The notes under the pieces: model-generated | Seen by the model: only the letters and a program-made list of their open reading frames with translations | What the model was told of the DNA's origin: nothing | Database searches by the model: none | Made by a program: the position numbers and the translations under genes | Assembly: GCA_022606425.2 (NCBI GenBank) | Contig: JAHDVF020001047.1 | Coordinates: 62,001 to 126,000 of the forward strand | Length of the DNA: 64,000 nt | Reading direction: 5' to 3' | Source: Lepidostoma basale | Lineage: Eukaryota > Arthropoda > Insecta > Trichoptera > Lepidostomatidae | Part shown: positions 30,386 through 40,914 of the stretch, piece after piece | Position numbering within the stretch: position 1 is the stretch's first letter | Layout: every line of letters starts with the position of its first letter

Positions 30386-31514
30386 CGGGAAGGTGGGGCA
30401 TGACGGGGTAGTGGGGCAAGATGGGGCCCTGCGATAAAAGCCGAAAACTGCCATGTAGCTCCGAGGACACCAAGCCATTTTATGCTCTCCTCAGACCCCC
30501 CGCTAGTGACACAATCGCAGCGGACATGTATGCATGCTCCGATACGCAGCGATACTAAACGTGTTTTTTTCAAATTTCATGTTATTTTATCGAATTTTGC
30601 TGCTTGTGACATTGAAGGAAGAATATCGTGATTTTAACTGGCTGATGGTCGCAATACATCCTCTAACTATTGTAATTCAAGGTAGGATTAACAATTATGT
30701 GCGGAGAAATTCAATTCGTAAACAAAAAACGCTGTTTACAAGCATAGTAAAAGGGACAAGACCGGGTATCGGCACCCATTGCTTGAACACGTTGTGGTAA
30801 CAACTTTAGTAACCATTTTTGTTTTCTTGGTCTATGCAGAATATGGACCGGAACTATGTTCGAAAGACGAATAAGGGGGGCTGGTCAGAGGAATACATGA
30901 AACAAGCTATAGAATACATTTTAGAAGGATATAAACTAGCTGCAAGATTTTATTCGATTCCTCAAACTACTTTGGAGCGAAAAGTTATGTTGGCCAGGCA
31001 GAATAATAACAGGATTAACAAGATAAGGGGTCCTAAACACACAGTTTTTAATGAAAATGAAGAGGCTGAGCTGGTAGAATTCGTCAAAGATATGGAGAAA
31101 CGTATTTTTGGAATTACCGCAAAGGAACTCAGAATGTTAGTGTATCAACTGGCTGTTAAAAATAACAAGCAGCACCATTTCAACGAGAGTAACAACTGGA
31201 TCAACTACTGAGCATCCTAGCGAGTCACCTGATGATTCAGTCTTCATCCTATCCAGTCAGTTACTTCCTAGTTGCGAACAGCAGTAGGTGATACCCCATC
31301 TTACCCCACCAGTGGGGCAAGACGGGATATTTACGACTGTTTTTAATTGATTAATATTACTATTTTTAATTGATTATTTTTAATTTTTTTGTAATACGTT
31401 TGCTAGATTAAGGATTGAAGTTTATGACAACATTTTTTTTATAAAGGATTTATAAAAAGAAATATGTTTTATTGACGTTTTACCTTAAAGGCCCCATCAT
31501 GCCCCACCCTCCCC
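30386..31514 (+). mobile_element. pogo-like DNA transposon, internally deleted
   Basis: Terminal inverted repeats: the left end CGGGAAGGTGGGGCATGACG against the reverse-complement right end GGGGAGGGTGGGGCATGATG. The insertion is flanked by TA on both sides (30384-30385, 31515-31516), the target duplication of Tc1/mariner and pogo elements. Repeats of the TIR core (GGGGCAAGATGGGG, ACCCCATCTTACCCCACC) lie just inside both ends. The element encodes only an N-terminal DNA-binding part, no DDE domain. Confidence 0.85.
30819..31211 (+). pseudogene. pogo transposase, DNA-binding N-terminus only
   Basis: The protein from MDRNYVRKTNKGGWSEEYMK contains a pipsqueak/CENP-B-type helix-turn-helix: W-S-E-E..A, then a gap and AARFYSIPQTTLERKV as the recognition helix. 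A second charged region follows, NENEEAELVEFVKDMEKRIF (the start of the CENPB-type second helix domain). The frame stops after about 130 residues where a full pogo transposase has 450-550 residues and a DDD core. The remnant could still bind the TIRs. A frame start inside the element at the ATG near 30819-30843 is plausible. Confidence 0.75.
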
Positions 31515-31516
31515 TA

Positions 31517-31830
31517 TAAGAAGTGAATGTGGTGCGAATGAAAGTGTTGTTGGGTTGAACAAAATAAGGAAAGGGTCATTGAGATGGTTTGGACACATGG
31601 AAAGAATGAGTGAATACAGAATGGTAAAGAAGGTATGTGTAAACGGCGTGAACGGAGCTAGCGTGAAGGCCGCGGAAAACGTGACACGATCAAATCAATC
31701 AAATATTGAATATCGGTCACGTGAGGAGTCGGAGAAATCGACGTGCGTGCATAACAAGATGTATGAATATATAGGAATCGAGAAGTATGTCAGGACAGAA
31801 CAGTGTGGCGTTAGTTAGTTAGTTAGTTGG
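31517..31830 (+). mobile_element. LINE family A, right part after the pogo element
   Basis: RSECGANESVVGLNKIRKGS.. then LRWFGHMERMSEYRMVKKV, VNGVNGAS, a frameshifted region and the TTAG tail at 31811-31828. Joined to 30319-30383 it is one copy. Confidence 0.8.
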
Positions 31831-31869
31831 CTCTTTACATAATTATAACGAGAGCTAAATCGATGTAGA

Positions 31870-32165
31870 GGGTATAGTTATTATATTAATTCTCATTACA
31901 ACTGTTAGATAGCTAATCTATCGCCATTTTATAAACACGTGAATTCTACACCAGATGCAGTATATCCACATCTCCAACGCCTCCAACTGGTTCATTACAT
32001 TCACTTTCAGAGTCCGGGTTTCACAATCATAAAGTACTCGTGAAAACAAACCATATAAATAGCATTTAATCATTATTTGTCGGAGTTTTAAGTTAAGATT
32101 ATCGTTGCAAAAAAACGTTCTCATTTTATTAAATGCAGCTCGTGCAACTTTAATTCTGCATTTTA
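31870..32165 (-). mobile_element. SINE-1 end fragment next to LINE family B
   Basis: 31900-31955 matches the 3' end of SINE-1 (minus: GTGTAGAATTCACGTGTTTA.. ATGGCGATAGATTAGC). 31960-32160 is family B on the minus strand: KVNVMNQLEALEMWIY and, upstream, MRTFFCNDNLNLKLRQ. The SINE may have inserted in the LINE. Confidence 0.55.
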
Positions 32166-32445
32166 TTTCAATGTCCGGGTCAAGCGCTTTAGTGATAACT
32201 GCCTAAAACACCGTTTTGTTCAATTGTTATTTATTTTACTAATAATGTTTTGTGTAATTAAACATATTATCAGATGTCTATTTATTTTCATTTTTATTTT
32301 ATTTTATTTTGATAAATTTCATTTTTAACAATGTCAAAAAAATAATTACAAATAACACATTAAATAATCTTAAACCAATAATCCTAGGTCCTCGCCAAAA
32401 AGAATTATTTCTGTGCTTGGTGAGGGATATCACTACATAAAAATA

Positions 32446-32530
32446 TACATCTACATCTACATCTACATCTACATCTACATCTATCTACATCTACATCTAC
32501 ATCTACATCTACATCTACATCTACATCTAC
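32446..32530. repeat. CATCTA hexamer microsatellite
   Basis: About 14 units of CATCTA, with one CATCTATCTA slip at 32480. It ends inside the start of the Helitron (next entry), whose first bases are TCTACA. Confidence 0.85.
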
Positions 32531-32923
32531 ATATAAATAAAACTCAATCTTCGTTCTGTGTTTATGAATATCTTCAGCAAACAAGTGAACAACAGTTGTA
32601 ATTCATTCATTGTATGGAAATTTAAATTTTGCCTTATGCGCCTCTTCGGTGTCGGCCTTATGGCAATTCTAATTTTTTTCTTTTATTTCTAGGGCCCAAA
32701 ATTAATGAATCAAAGATCAGACCAAAGTTGCCGATGCAGCGTGTAAAATAACTAATGTTTAAATGGAATGGGATCGGTCATAAAGCAAGGGAGTGGCGAA
32801 CATGGCATTTAATCCAATAAATAAACTAATTGTTATTGAACTTTAATTGTATTTGTTGAATATATATTGGGTTTATTTATGTACTCGAATTTAGCAATAG
32901 CGAAGCGTTGCTGAGTCAGCTAG
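32526..32923 (+). mobile_element. Short non-autonomous Helitron
   Basis: The start TCTACATATAAATAAAAC fits insect Helitron 5' ends (TCTATAYATATAAA-like). The right end has the hairpin AGCAATAGCGAAGCGTTGCT, seven bases, then CTAG directly followed by T, with A before the start. That is the rule for Helitron insertion between A and T without target duplication. 398 bp long, no RepHel coding. Confidence 0.62.
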
Positions 32924-33844
32924 TATAATATAAGAAAGTTTACAATACAAGGTAAAAGTATAAAGTAGTACACACTAACTTATACACAAACAAAATGAAG
33001 TATAAAATATTACACATTAATTACAATAAATACTGTAAGGATGTTAGCTCATACTATATAATGAATTTAGGTATTAATTTAGTTTCATTTTAAATTGACT
33101 TAAATTCTTTATTCCCAGGTAAATGTGTCAATTTTGGTAAAACTTTGTGTTAGTTTTTGGGATAAAGATGGATGAATTGGCGACGGAAATGTTTTTTTCT
33201 TTAAATGAATGTAATATTGAGAATTTCTTATCGATTATTTCTAGAGGTTGGTACATCGAATATTTTAAACCTAAATTTTAAATATTAACCTGAATTGTAA
33301 ATGATAGAAAACAATATAAATTTGTGTTTTTCCATAAAGTAATATAAATGATCTAGGTTCAAATATAATAATATCGGATTGATTTCTAAGTACTGTAAGT
33401 ATTACATTTGTTAGAAAACAATTCAATGTTGTTTTTCCTAGAAAATATCCTATCTAAATTGATAATCCTGCTCTGGGGAACCTAGGCGATTTGAAGGACA
33501 AATCCTTAAATTAATTACTTCCTCGAATTGGTAAGTGGTTATACCGTCAACTTTCTTGGTATCCGATATTCGGCGAGAGCGAGCGGAAACTTTGATTTTA
33601 ACCGAGTTGGTTTAAGTTACAAACATAAAAATTGTCTGTAAACCAACAAAATTTGAGTTACAAGACCAACAATATTTGAAAACGAAATATTAGAGTTGTA
33701 GTTTGTAACATATAACGGTTATTAATTTAATGAAAATAAAAAGTTGTGTGTAGAGAAAATCTTATGATTTTACTGAATTATCTTGTAGGAAAATCATTTT
33801 AAGGCCCACGATATCTGTAAAATTCCTATTTACAAAAGAGTCTG
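32924..33844. other. No recognisable gene
   Basis: AT-rich apart from 33530-33620 (GGCGAGAGCGAGCGGAAAC). Nothing coding. Confidence 0.35.
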
Positions 33845-33990
33845 TATTTCTGGAACTTGGACATGGACTTGGATCTTCTGGCTTATAGAGGTTCAGCTCT
33901 AATGTCTTTTCCTCTTACGTCTGTAGGAAACATTGTTGGAATGCGATTTGGTAGTTGTTTTATGATAGGGCTAAATGTATGGCCCGGAAT
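33845..33990 (+). mobile_element. LINE family F-associated fragment
   Basis: TTGGATCTTCTGGCTTATAG, GTTCAGCTCTAATG and AACATTGTTGGAATGCGATT repeat 4725-4805 in the same order. It is therefore a dispersed piece, assigned to F only by its neighbour at 4640. Confidence 0.35.
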
Positions 33991-34389
33991 GTCCCTTCGA
34001 AAGAGGGCGAGGGGGGAATGAACCAGTGAATTATTCTGAAAATTTTCAAGCTTTTTATTTGCATAATTACGCATCAAAAATGTTATTCTTTACGTTATTT
34101 AAATTTATAATATCGCCTCTGCGAAATTGGCACCGAAAAATCTGAAGGTTGCTCAACAACTACGTGATGGACTTCGCTCGCTCAAATTTTAAGGGTTTTT
34201 TCTTGAAAGCTTTTTTAATGGACTGGTGCAACGGCTTTTTGCATTTATTGCCCCTAATAAAAGTTATAAACAATTGTTTTAAAAAAAAACAGTGAAAATT
34301 TAGAAAAATGGTTCAAAATGTAATAAAAAACGTTTTACTTAGGAAATTGAAAAACTTTGTTTTCCACTATTTAATAAAAAAAATATTAA
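33991..34389. other. No recognisable gene
   Basis: Nothing supported. Confidence 0.3.
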
Positions 34390-34432
34390 AAAACATGACA
34401 TGTTTCGGAGGATACCTTCATCTTCAGGTGTA
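34390..34432 (-). ncRNA. Hammerhead-like motif
   Basis: Minus strand: CTGAAGA (34427-34421), T, a GAAGG/CCTCC imperfect stem, GAAAC (34406-34402), palindrome ACATGT, GTC ending at 34397. Stem I is weak (three pairs after a mismatch), so self-cleavage is doubtful for this copy. Confidence 0.35.
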
Positions 34433-34833
34433 TAAATATAATTATATTTCCCACGTCCATGTATTTTCTTTGTCCGGTTATAACAAATGTTGCTTCTTAG
34501 TAAAAAAAGAAATTAAATCATTTGCACCCTGGTGTTTTATACGGTCAATAAAATTAGACATTTTGACTGATGAGACCAGGCCTTAACGATACCTTTTGTA
34601 ACACTGATTTAATAGGTATTCATCAATCAAAAAATTGTTTATGGGATCCAAAATATTACCCCTGTTTTCCGAGCAATGGGTTTTGAAAAACAACGACTAT
34701 ACTTTTATGGCAGTCAGTTATCGTTAAATAATATTCAGTACCAGGAACGAAATTTACATATGTGTAAATATATGTATGCATATATACTGTACGCATATGT
34801 AACTAAAGCGCTTGACCCAAATATTAAAATAAA
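34433..34833. other. No recognisable gene
   Basis: A small inverted pair (TATGTATGCATATATAC..GCATATGTA) near 34770-34800. Nothing coding. Confidence 0.3.
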
Positions 34834-35065
34834 ATGCAGAATTGAAGTCGCACGTGCAGCATTAAATAAAATGAGAAAAAAAAATTGCAACGATAATCTT
34901 AACCTGAAACTCCGACAAAGAATGATTAAATGCTAATTATGTGGTATGTTGAAAGTGAATGTAATGAAGCAGTTGGAGGCGTTTGAGATGTGGATATACT
35001 GCAGAATGCTCCGTATACCGTGGACCGATAAGTTCAGTAATGCAGACGTACTACGGAAAGCCGGA
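34834..35065 (+). mobile_element. LINE family B fragment
   Basis: CRIEVARAALNKMRKKNCND, NLNLKLRQRMIKC, then after a deletion LKVNVMKQLEAFEMWIYCRM and LRIPWTDKFSNADVLRKA. The SVLLYGCET block is deleted. Confidence 0.65.
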
Positions 35066-35189
35066 GATAATAGATAGCTGTAGTGGAGTATGAAGATAAA
35101 AAAAGTCTTATATTTGGCTTGTTTACTAAGGGGAGGAAAATACCACATTCTTCGTGAATTGGCAGAAGGTAGTTGTCTTGACTGCGGAA

Positions 35190-35945
35190 TATAAGAGATT
35201 GAACAGGAACATGCGGACGACGCTGCACTGATAGCAGAGTCGGAAGATGAACTGCAAAGACTTTTAAATAGATTTCCGACATCGGCCGCCAACTTCAATA
35301 TGATGATCTCAGCTGAGAAAACAAAAACCATGACATTCTCAAAAGAACCCTTAGGATGCAGGTTATTCTTAAATGACAGAATGCTGGAACAAGTTGCGAA
35401 GTTTAGATATATGGAAGTGGATCTGCTTAGTCAAAATGATCTTGTCAGTGAAATAATAGAACAAGTCAACAAGGCTTTGGCGGTATCAGGTTGCTTCAAG
35501 GATATCATATGGAAAAACAAGTATATGAGAACTGACAGTAAGGTCAGAATATACAAAACCTGCGTAAGGCCTATACTGACATAAAGCATTGAAACCAGAG
35601 CGGATACCACAAGATCGAAGGCTAAAGTGCGGGTGGCAGAGATGTAGACGCCGAGTATGACAGCAGAAAAGTATCTTTGAGAAAGGGTGAGGAACACCCC
35701 TATCCGCAAAATCTGCAAGGTGGAAGATGTTGTGAGATGGGGCAGACAACGCAGAAGATACTAAAATGCGCACGTGCAGAGGATGGATCCCACCAGAATC
35801 CCACACGCTGTGGTGCATCAGATTCCTGCCGGCTACTGTCCCCCCGGAAGACCACCAAGGAGATGGAGGGATAGTTAGGAGGGGACCTCCCAAGATAGGC
35901 CAGCCTGATTTTAGGAACAGGCCAAACGTCTAAAAGAAGAAGAAG
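35190..35945 (+). mobile_element. LINE family C, RT palm/thumb to 3' tail
   Basis: The most upstream family C piece in the window. EHADDAALIAESEDELQRLL carries the RT catalytic box with H for the usual F/Y (ADD intact). It is followed by NMMISAEKTKTMTFSKEPLG, AKFRYMEVDLL, IEQVNKALAVSG, IYKTCVRPILT and a stop. The remaining C-terminus (KVRVAEM, TPSMTAEKYL..) decays and ends at an AAGAAGAAGAAG run at 35936-35948. It is the only LINE fragment here, outside the I-group element, with RT catalytic residues. Confidence 0.68.
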
Positions 35946-36062
35946 AAGGACAGGAATGATGAGAATTGAGAACCTGTTCCAAGCAACGCAGGACAGATAT
36001 GCTTTTGCTGCAGTGATCGCCAACGTTGGGGGGACCTGACACGACACCAGAAGAAGAAGAAA
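35946..36062 (+). mobile_element. LINE family B, 3' end
   Basis: ENLFQATQDRYAFAAVIANV, GG, then T and stops, ending in AGAAGAAGAAGAAA. The same end is seen inverted at 10278-10340, 36601-36690 and 41500-41655. Confidence 0.55.
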
Positions 36063-36600
36063 ATATGTACTGCATCGCATACAGTATTGCATCTTGTGGT
36101 GCCTTCTGTTTAAAAATATAACAGATTTATTATTATATATTCTTGTCTGAACAGCTTTGTTAAATTTTCATATAAAGCACTCAATTTGTTTCCAGCGAAT
36201 GTAAATAAATCTTCTTAAGCTGGTATTAACTAGCATTTGTTGTGTTGGTTGCATTAGCGTTGACGCATACTTAATGCAATGTACTTTACTATAATTATAA
36301 ATGCAAACATTGTTCATTTATTCCTTTCCTTCTCTTGTCCCGTCTCGCTCCACCAACGTCTATATATTCATGTACTAGTACTATACTGTGTTTTAAATAG
36401 TTTTTTATATAACCTCGAGGACGCTTGGGTACAAGCGAAACTAGTTGGCGTCATTAATAATTACACTCTCATAGTTAATGTACAAAGCGTTTATTTTATT
36501 ATATTGTATATATTTATTTATTTTTTATTGTGTAAAATTTCAATTTATTATTAGATAAAAAACACGTTTAAAAAAATTTCAATAGGTTTATGATTATGGA
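36063..36600. other. No recognisable gene
   Basis: AT-rich. A hydrophobic 91-codon frame at 36279 is compositional. Confidence 0.35.
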
Positions 36601-36690
36601 ATTCTTCTTCTTCTTCTTTCTGTGTCTTGTCAGGTCTCCCTAACGTTGACTAGTATCACCCTTGAGTAGGCCTTATATTGTCAAAATATC
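36601..36690 (-). mobile_element. LINE family B, tail-end fragment
   Basis: CTT run, then antisense of the ANV-G-R-P-D-K-T end. Under 100 bases. Confidence 0.45.
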
Positions 36691-36824
36691 CATAGTGGTA
36701 TCCCCTTGCCTTCTCTGAAATTCTACAGTATGGTAAAAACGTTTTTCTTGAGTTTAGTTTCGCCTTGTTATGTATATAAGATGTATATAAAATTAGTATG
36801 CCAAGAAAGGTAAACTCCAGGTAA

Positions 36825-37210
36825 ACTCCTGGTGTTTATAAATAGGTGCCTTCGCTCAATATTCAAAATCTATTGGCCCCAAACCGTGTCGAATGCCGTT
36901 CTCTGGACCATGGTAGGCGAAAAGCCAATTAGAGAAAAAGTCGCTAGGCGCAAATGGCAGTGGATCGGTCACACTCTGAGACAGAACCCAGCCTGTATCT
37001 CTCAGCGCGCACTAGACTGGTCCCCTATGGGGGGAAAGAGAAAGCGAGGCAGACCTAGAGCCACCTGGAGAAGAACCCTGCAGGACGAGGTTAAGGCAGC
37101 AGGCCTCACTTGGGATGATGTTAAGCATCAGGCATGCGATAGAGTCGGGTGGAGAAGATTCCTTGAGGCCCTATGCACCACGGAGGTGTGACAGGACAAA
37201 AAGAAGAAGA
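36825..37210 (+). mobile_element. LINE family E, C-terminal copy with GAA tail
   Basis: The open frame 36832-37191 reads NRCLRSIFKIYWPQTVSN, then GEKPIREKVARRKWQWIGHT, LRQNPACISQRALDW, KRKRGRPRATWRRTLQDEV and HQACDRVGWRRFLEALC. It stops and enters AAGAAGAAGAAGAAG (37200-37217). The C-terminal domain of this RTE-like family is intact in this piece. Confidence 0.78.
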
Positions 37211-37219
37211 AGAAGAAGA

Positions 37220-37770
37220 TGCCAAGAAAGACGTCGATAGTCGTATCCACCAGGCTAAACTTGCCTTCAACAAAAAATCTAAAATATTCGAGTCCAACAA
37301 CATAGACCTGAACCTCCGAAAACAACTTATAAAAACATTGGTGTGGAGTGTTTTATTGTACTTGACTTACTGCGAGACTTGGTGCCTGGGCGAAAGAGAG
37401 CACAAAAGGCTGGAGGCATTTGAGATGTGGACTTACCGACGAATTGCCCATGTTTCATAGAGGGACCACATTACAAATGAAGAGGTTCTCAGGAGAGTTG
37501 AAGAGAATAGGCACATGTTGAACACCATAGCGGAGAGGCGCGCAAGATGGATTGGTCATGTGTTGCGACACGAATGTTTCCTACATGATATGTTGGAGGG
37601 AATGGTTGAGAGATTGAATGGCAGAGGACGACCTCGCCAGGAGTACCTAGGCCAGATTTGCCGAGATATAGGCTGCACCTCTTATGCGGACTTAAAGAGA
37701 GTTCCCGAGGACCGAGCGGAGTGGAAGAGGAGATGCGTCGCCTTGCTGCAGACCAATCATTAGATTGAAA
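37220..37770 (+). mobile_element. LINE family D, best copy
   Basis: KKDVDSRIHQAKLAFNKKSK, NNIDLNLRKQLIKTLVWSVL, CETWCLGEREHKRLEAFEMW, TYRRIAHVS, a stop for W, DHITNEEVLRRVEENRHMLN, RRARWIGHVLRHECFLHDML, GRGRPRQEYLGQICRDIGCT and WKRRCVALLQTN. A single in-frame stop splits it. It follows family E directly after the GAA tail, in the same orientation. Confidence 0.8.
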
Positions 37771-38280
37771 CCGGAGAAGAATGTGTGTATTCGTATAATG
37801 AAAAACCTTATTTGTGACGATAATGTAAACCTAAAGCTGAGACAAAGAATGGTCAAATGTTACGTATGGTCGATCTTACTTTACGGTGTAGAGGCGTGGA
37901 CTCTTAAGGTTAATATAATAAACCGCCTTGAAGCGTTTGAAATGTGGATCCACCGTAGAATGCTAAGAATATCTTGAACCGATATGATAACAAACACTGA
38001 TATATTATGTAGAGCCAATGCAAATAGAAAACCGTTCAACGCTGTTAAGCTCCGTAAAATATCATATTTTGGCCATATAGGCTCGTCATGAAGGAGAAAA
38101 TCGAGGGCCGCAGAGGGGTCGGCAGAAGGCAGCTCTCCTGGCTTCGAAACATCCGAGAATGGACCGGCGTCAGAACTATGGAGGAGCTGTTTCGCGCCGC
38201 CCAGAATAGAGAAGCTTTCTTCCAAATGGTCGTCAACATCGGGAGACCCGGCAGGACACGCGAGGAAGAAGAAGAAGTAA
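37771..38280 (+). mobile_element. LINE family B copy with GAA tail
   Basis: NLICDDNVNLKLRQRMVKCY, WSILLYGVEAWTLKVN, RLEAFEMWIHRRMLRIS, a stop for W, then ISYFGHI-like, MKEKIEGRRGVGRRQLSWLR and VRTMEELFRAAQNREAFFQM, ending at GAGGAAGAAGAAGAAG (38260-38275). Third member of an E-D-B head-to-tail run. Confidence 0.78.
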
Positions 38281-38387
38281 TAAAAAAATTGTATTATACA
38301 ATAAAAAATATATGTCTACGCTCCTGGTAGGACGGCAAATATCTTAACACAAAAAATTGGACCCTATAAAATGGCAATCCGTTTAAT

Positions 38388-38665
38388 CTAACTAACTAAC
38401 CATCACGCCGTCTCCCCGAAGGAGTAGGCAGAAAGAATGGACTTTTCTTTCCTGACATATTTCTCTCGATTCCTCAACATTCATACATCGTGTCATGCAT
38501 GCGCGTCGATTTCTCTGATTCCTCACAAGGCCGACATTCAATATTTGATTTCTTTGATCGTGCCACGTTTTCCTCGGTTTTCCCCTATTTCTGGTTCCAT
38601 TTACATCATTAACATATTTTTTTTTCCATTATTTCTTCATATAATTTTTTACCATTCTTTCTTCA
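38388..38665 (-). mobile_element. LINE family A, 3' fragment
   Basis: Antisense TTAG tail at 38389-38400, then antisense ETA.., the EESREICQER block and TWHDQRNQILN, ending near the VNDVNGT region with a duplicated AACATATTTTTTTT stretch. Confidence 0.72.
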
Positions 38666-38799
38666 ATCCGTTTAACGTTATTGTAAAACCGATTTTTTTT
38701 TAATAGTAATGAAATTGCCAACTTAGAACAGATCCTTCAGTTTGAAATCTTAATTAAAACTTTACATAAAAATAAAAGTTGTGTAGTCTCCTCATCGCA

Positions 38800-38945
38800 A
38801 CTACGGTGGAAGTATGATCTTAACAGACAGGTCGGAACAACCTGGATGCAGTCTGCACAGGACAGAGAGACACGGAAACGAATAGAGGAGGCCTTTGACC
38901 AGGAGTGGACGGGATAGGCTAAAGAAGAAGAAGAAGAAGAAGTCT
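38800..38945 (+). mobile_element. LINE family G, 3' end with AAG tail
   Basis: RWKYDLNRQVGTTWMQSAQD, RETRKRIEEAFDQEWTG, a stop and a (GAA)6 tail. It matches the R-W-x-D-D-L..W-M-x-x-A-Q-D-R end known for this RTE-like group. Confidence 0.55.
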
Positions 38946-39139
38946 CCTCATAAAGGTGTCCCGATTGAAAGTAATTATGATAAAAATTTACGTATTTACA
39001 GAACTTTCATTTAGTACCTAGTTTTCGTTTAGGCGGGAAAAAGAAATTTAATTTCAAATCTATTACTAAAAAGTGGCTGTTAATCTAAATCTTAGTTAAA
39101 AAACAACGAATGTATGTATTGCGATTTATAAGATTTTTT

Positions 39140-39752
39140 AGATTTATTTCGTGTATTTAGGTAGTATGTTTACAAGAGATGGGCGAGTGGAGAGGGATAT
39201 TGAAAGAAGGGTTGGGCCAGGCAACAAAGTGAATGGTGCACTTAAAGTTGTCATCGCAAACAAAAACCTATCCACAAAGCTAGAATGGCAGTGCACAATG
39301 GTGTTCTTCTACCGACCCATAAGTATGGAAGCTAAGCATGGAACTGGCAAAAGAAGGATGAAAGTAGAATAAATGCAGTAGAAATGAGATCTCTTAGACG
39401 AATGTGTGGATACTCTGTGTATGATAGAGTGTCGAATGAAAATATAAGAAGTGAATGCGGTGCGAATGATGGTGTCATGAACAAAATAATGAAAGAATCA
39501 TTAAGATGGTTTGGACATATGGAAAGAATGGTAAAAAATTATATGTTAATGAAAACGTGGCACGATCAAATAAATCAAATATTGAATGTCGGCCATGTGA
39601 GTCAGAGAAATCGACGCGCGTGCATGACACGATGTATGAATGTTGAGGAAGCGAGAGAAATATGTCAGGAAAGAAAAGTGTTGCAGTCCATTCTTTCTGC
39701 TTACCCCTTCGGGGAGACAGCGTGATGGTTAGTTAGTTAGTTAGTTAGATAT
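39140..39752 (+). mobile_element. LINE family A copy with TTAG tail
   Basis: YLGSMFTRDGRVERDIERRV, NKVNGALKVVIANKNLS, a frameshift, then an open run 39384-39725: MRSLRRMCGYSVYDRVSNEN, MNKIMKESLRWFGHMERM, a deletion, MKTWHDQINQILNVGHV, CMNVEEAREICQER and SAYPFGETA. Tail 39727-39748. One of the least decayed family A ends. Confidence 0.85.
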
Positions 39753-39923
39753 ATGTCAGAGTAAAAAAGTGAAAGTCTAGGTTTAAAAAAAAACATTTTA
39801 CTTTAGAATAAGGCTGCAAATGTACAGTGCAGATTTTACGCTATTGTATTGCCTACTATCATTATCGGTGTCTTCATTTCGGAAGTCCTCAAAACTTGTT
39901 TTGTCTTAATTATATCTGCCCAC

Positions 39924-40287
39924 CGTCACCTGAGAGTAAGAGGGTTCCAACTAACAAAATTTCACATTTGGCTTTTTTTCGTGAAAAGGGTTCTTACTAA
40001 CCTTATCTATACGTACAATTAAAAATAACATGTAAAAGTATCGTCATTTTGATGTTACGAAAATAATCAAGTTCCATCTGATCATTCAAAACACACGATT
40101 CACTGAAGAAGGATTCATTTAAACCTAGAACTTTATTATTCCAACTGTTGCCAGGCAAAATTAACACGTTTCTCGGTAAAAGAATCTCTGGAAATTGGAA
40201 TTAAACCCTTTTACCACACCGAAACCAACAAAACTTTGACTTCATTTTTCTCAGCTTCAGTTGGAACCTTCTTACTCTCAGGTGACG
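39924..40287. mobile_element. MITE with ~27-bp terminal inverted repeats
   Basis: The left end CGTCACCTGAGAGTAAGAGG and the reverse complement of the right end CGTCACCTGAGAGTAAGAAG agree for about 27 bases with one mismatch. CCAC flanks both sides (39920-39923, 40288-40291), a possible 4-bp target duplication. 364 bp, AT-rich interior, no coding. Superfamily not identified. Confidence 0.65.
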
Positions 40288-40734
40288 CCACGTTTCAACG
40301 CCTTGGTCTATTGTTAAGCATAATGAAATATTCTAAACTGAATTTAAATACGATTAGTTACATTATTACACTCCTTTTGATAGTGGTTTGAACCATTTAT
40401 CAAGCGAGTACTAAGTATTCTTTGTTGTCACCTATTCAATTTCAAATTCTCTGCATATCGAGAAAGTTTATACCGAGAGCGCTCTGAATCTTAGCTCTCT
40501 CTCTGTTCGAGAATTCCCTTCTCTCTCCCCTCCGAACTCAGTTCCCAGAAGCGGAAAGTGCAGAGAAGGTTTATGTCCCGGTTACAGCCCGACACGGTAC
40601 AGAGATAAAGTGGTTTCGGAAAGAAGAGGAAATTAACGAAATCGCGCGGAAGATTTTTAAGAGGTCTGGAATTTTGAAAAAATGTATTCTTGGGTACTGG
40701 CAAACATAGAAGTATTAATTAAGTTTAATTAAAT
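40288..40734. other. No recognisable gene; GC-richer patch at 40460-40640
   Basis: CTCTCTCTC-rich and CGGTTACAGCCCGACACGG segments stand out from the AT background, with an open but featureless minus frame of 70 codons. Unknown. Confidence 0.3.
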
Positions 40735-40885
40735 AGTCCATTGTTTTGGCCGAAACACTATGATACTTCAACATTATTACTGCTAAAATTTAAAACACTG
40801 TTATAATTTCACAATTTATTTTTATTCACTCCGAGTGTCGCGACAGCTGTTTCGCCAACCGATGTTGGCATCATCAGGTGTTACA
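40735..40885 (-). mobile_element. Half foldback with hammerhead-like core
   Basis: Shares TAGTCCATTGTTTTGGCCG with 18640. On the minus strand: CTGATGA (40877-40871), T, GCCAAC-ATC-G-GTTGGC, GAAAC (40853-40849), the palindrome ACAGCTGT and GTC (to 40842). Stem II is perfect here. Stem I pairs poorly. Confidence 0.55.
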
Positions 40886-40914
40886 ATTAACTCAGTTTAT
40901 CGGTAAGTAGTTAC

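Noticed and set aside
32446..32530. CRISPR-like or telomeric array
   Set aside because: Uninterrupted hexamer CATCTA without spacers, and not the insect telomere unit TTAGG.
35677..35893. Proline/cysteine-rich frames on both strands as a small gene
   Set aside because: They lie in the decayed C-terminus of LINE family C, between the RT thumb and its GAA tail.
40491..40703. 70-codon minus frame in the GC-richer patch as a host exon
   Set aside because: No splice sites at its edges, no recognisable motif, and CT-repeat content explains the open frame.
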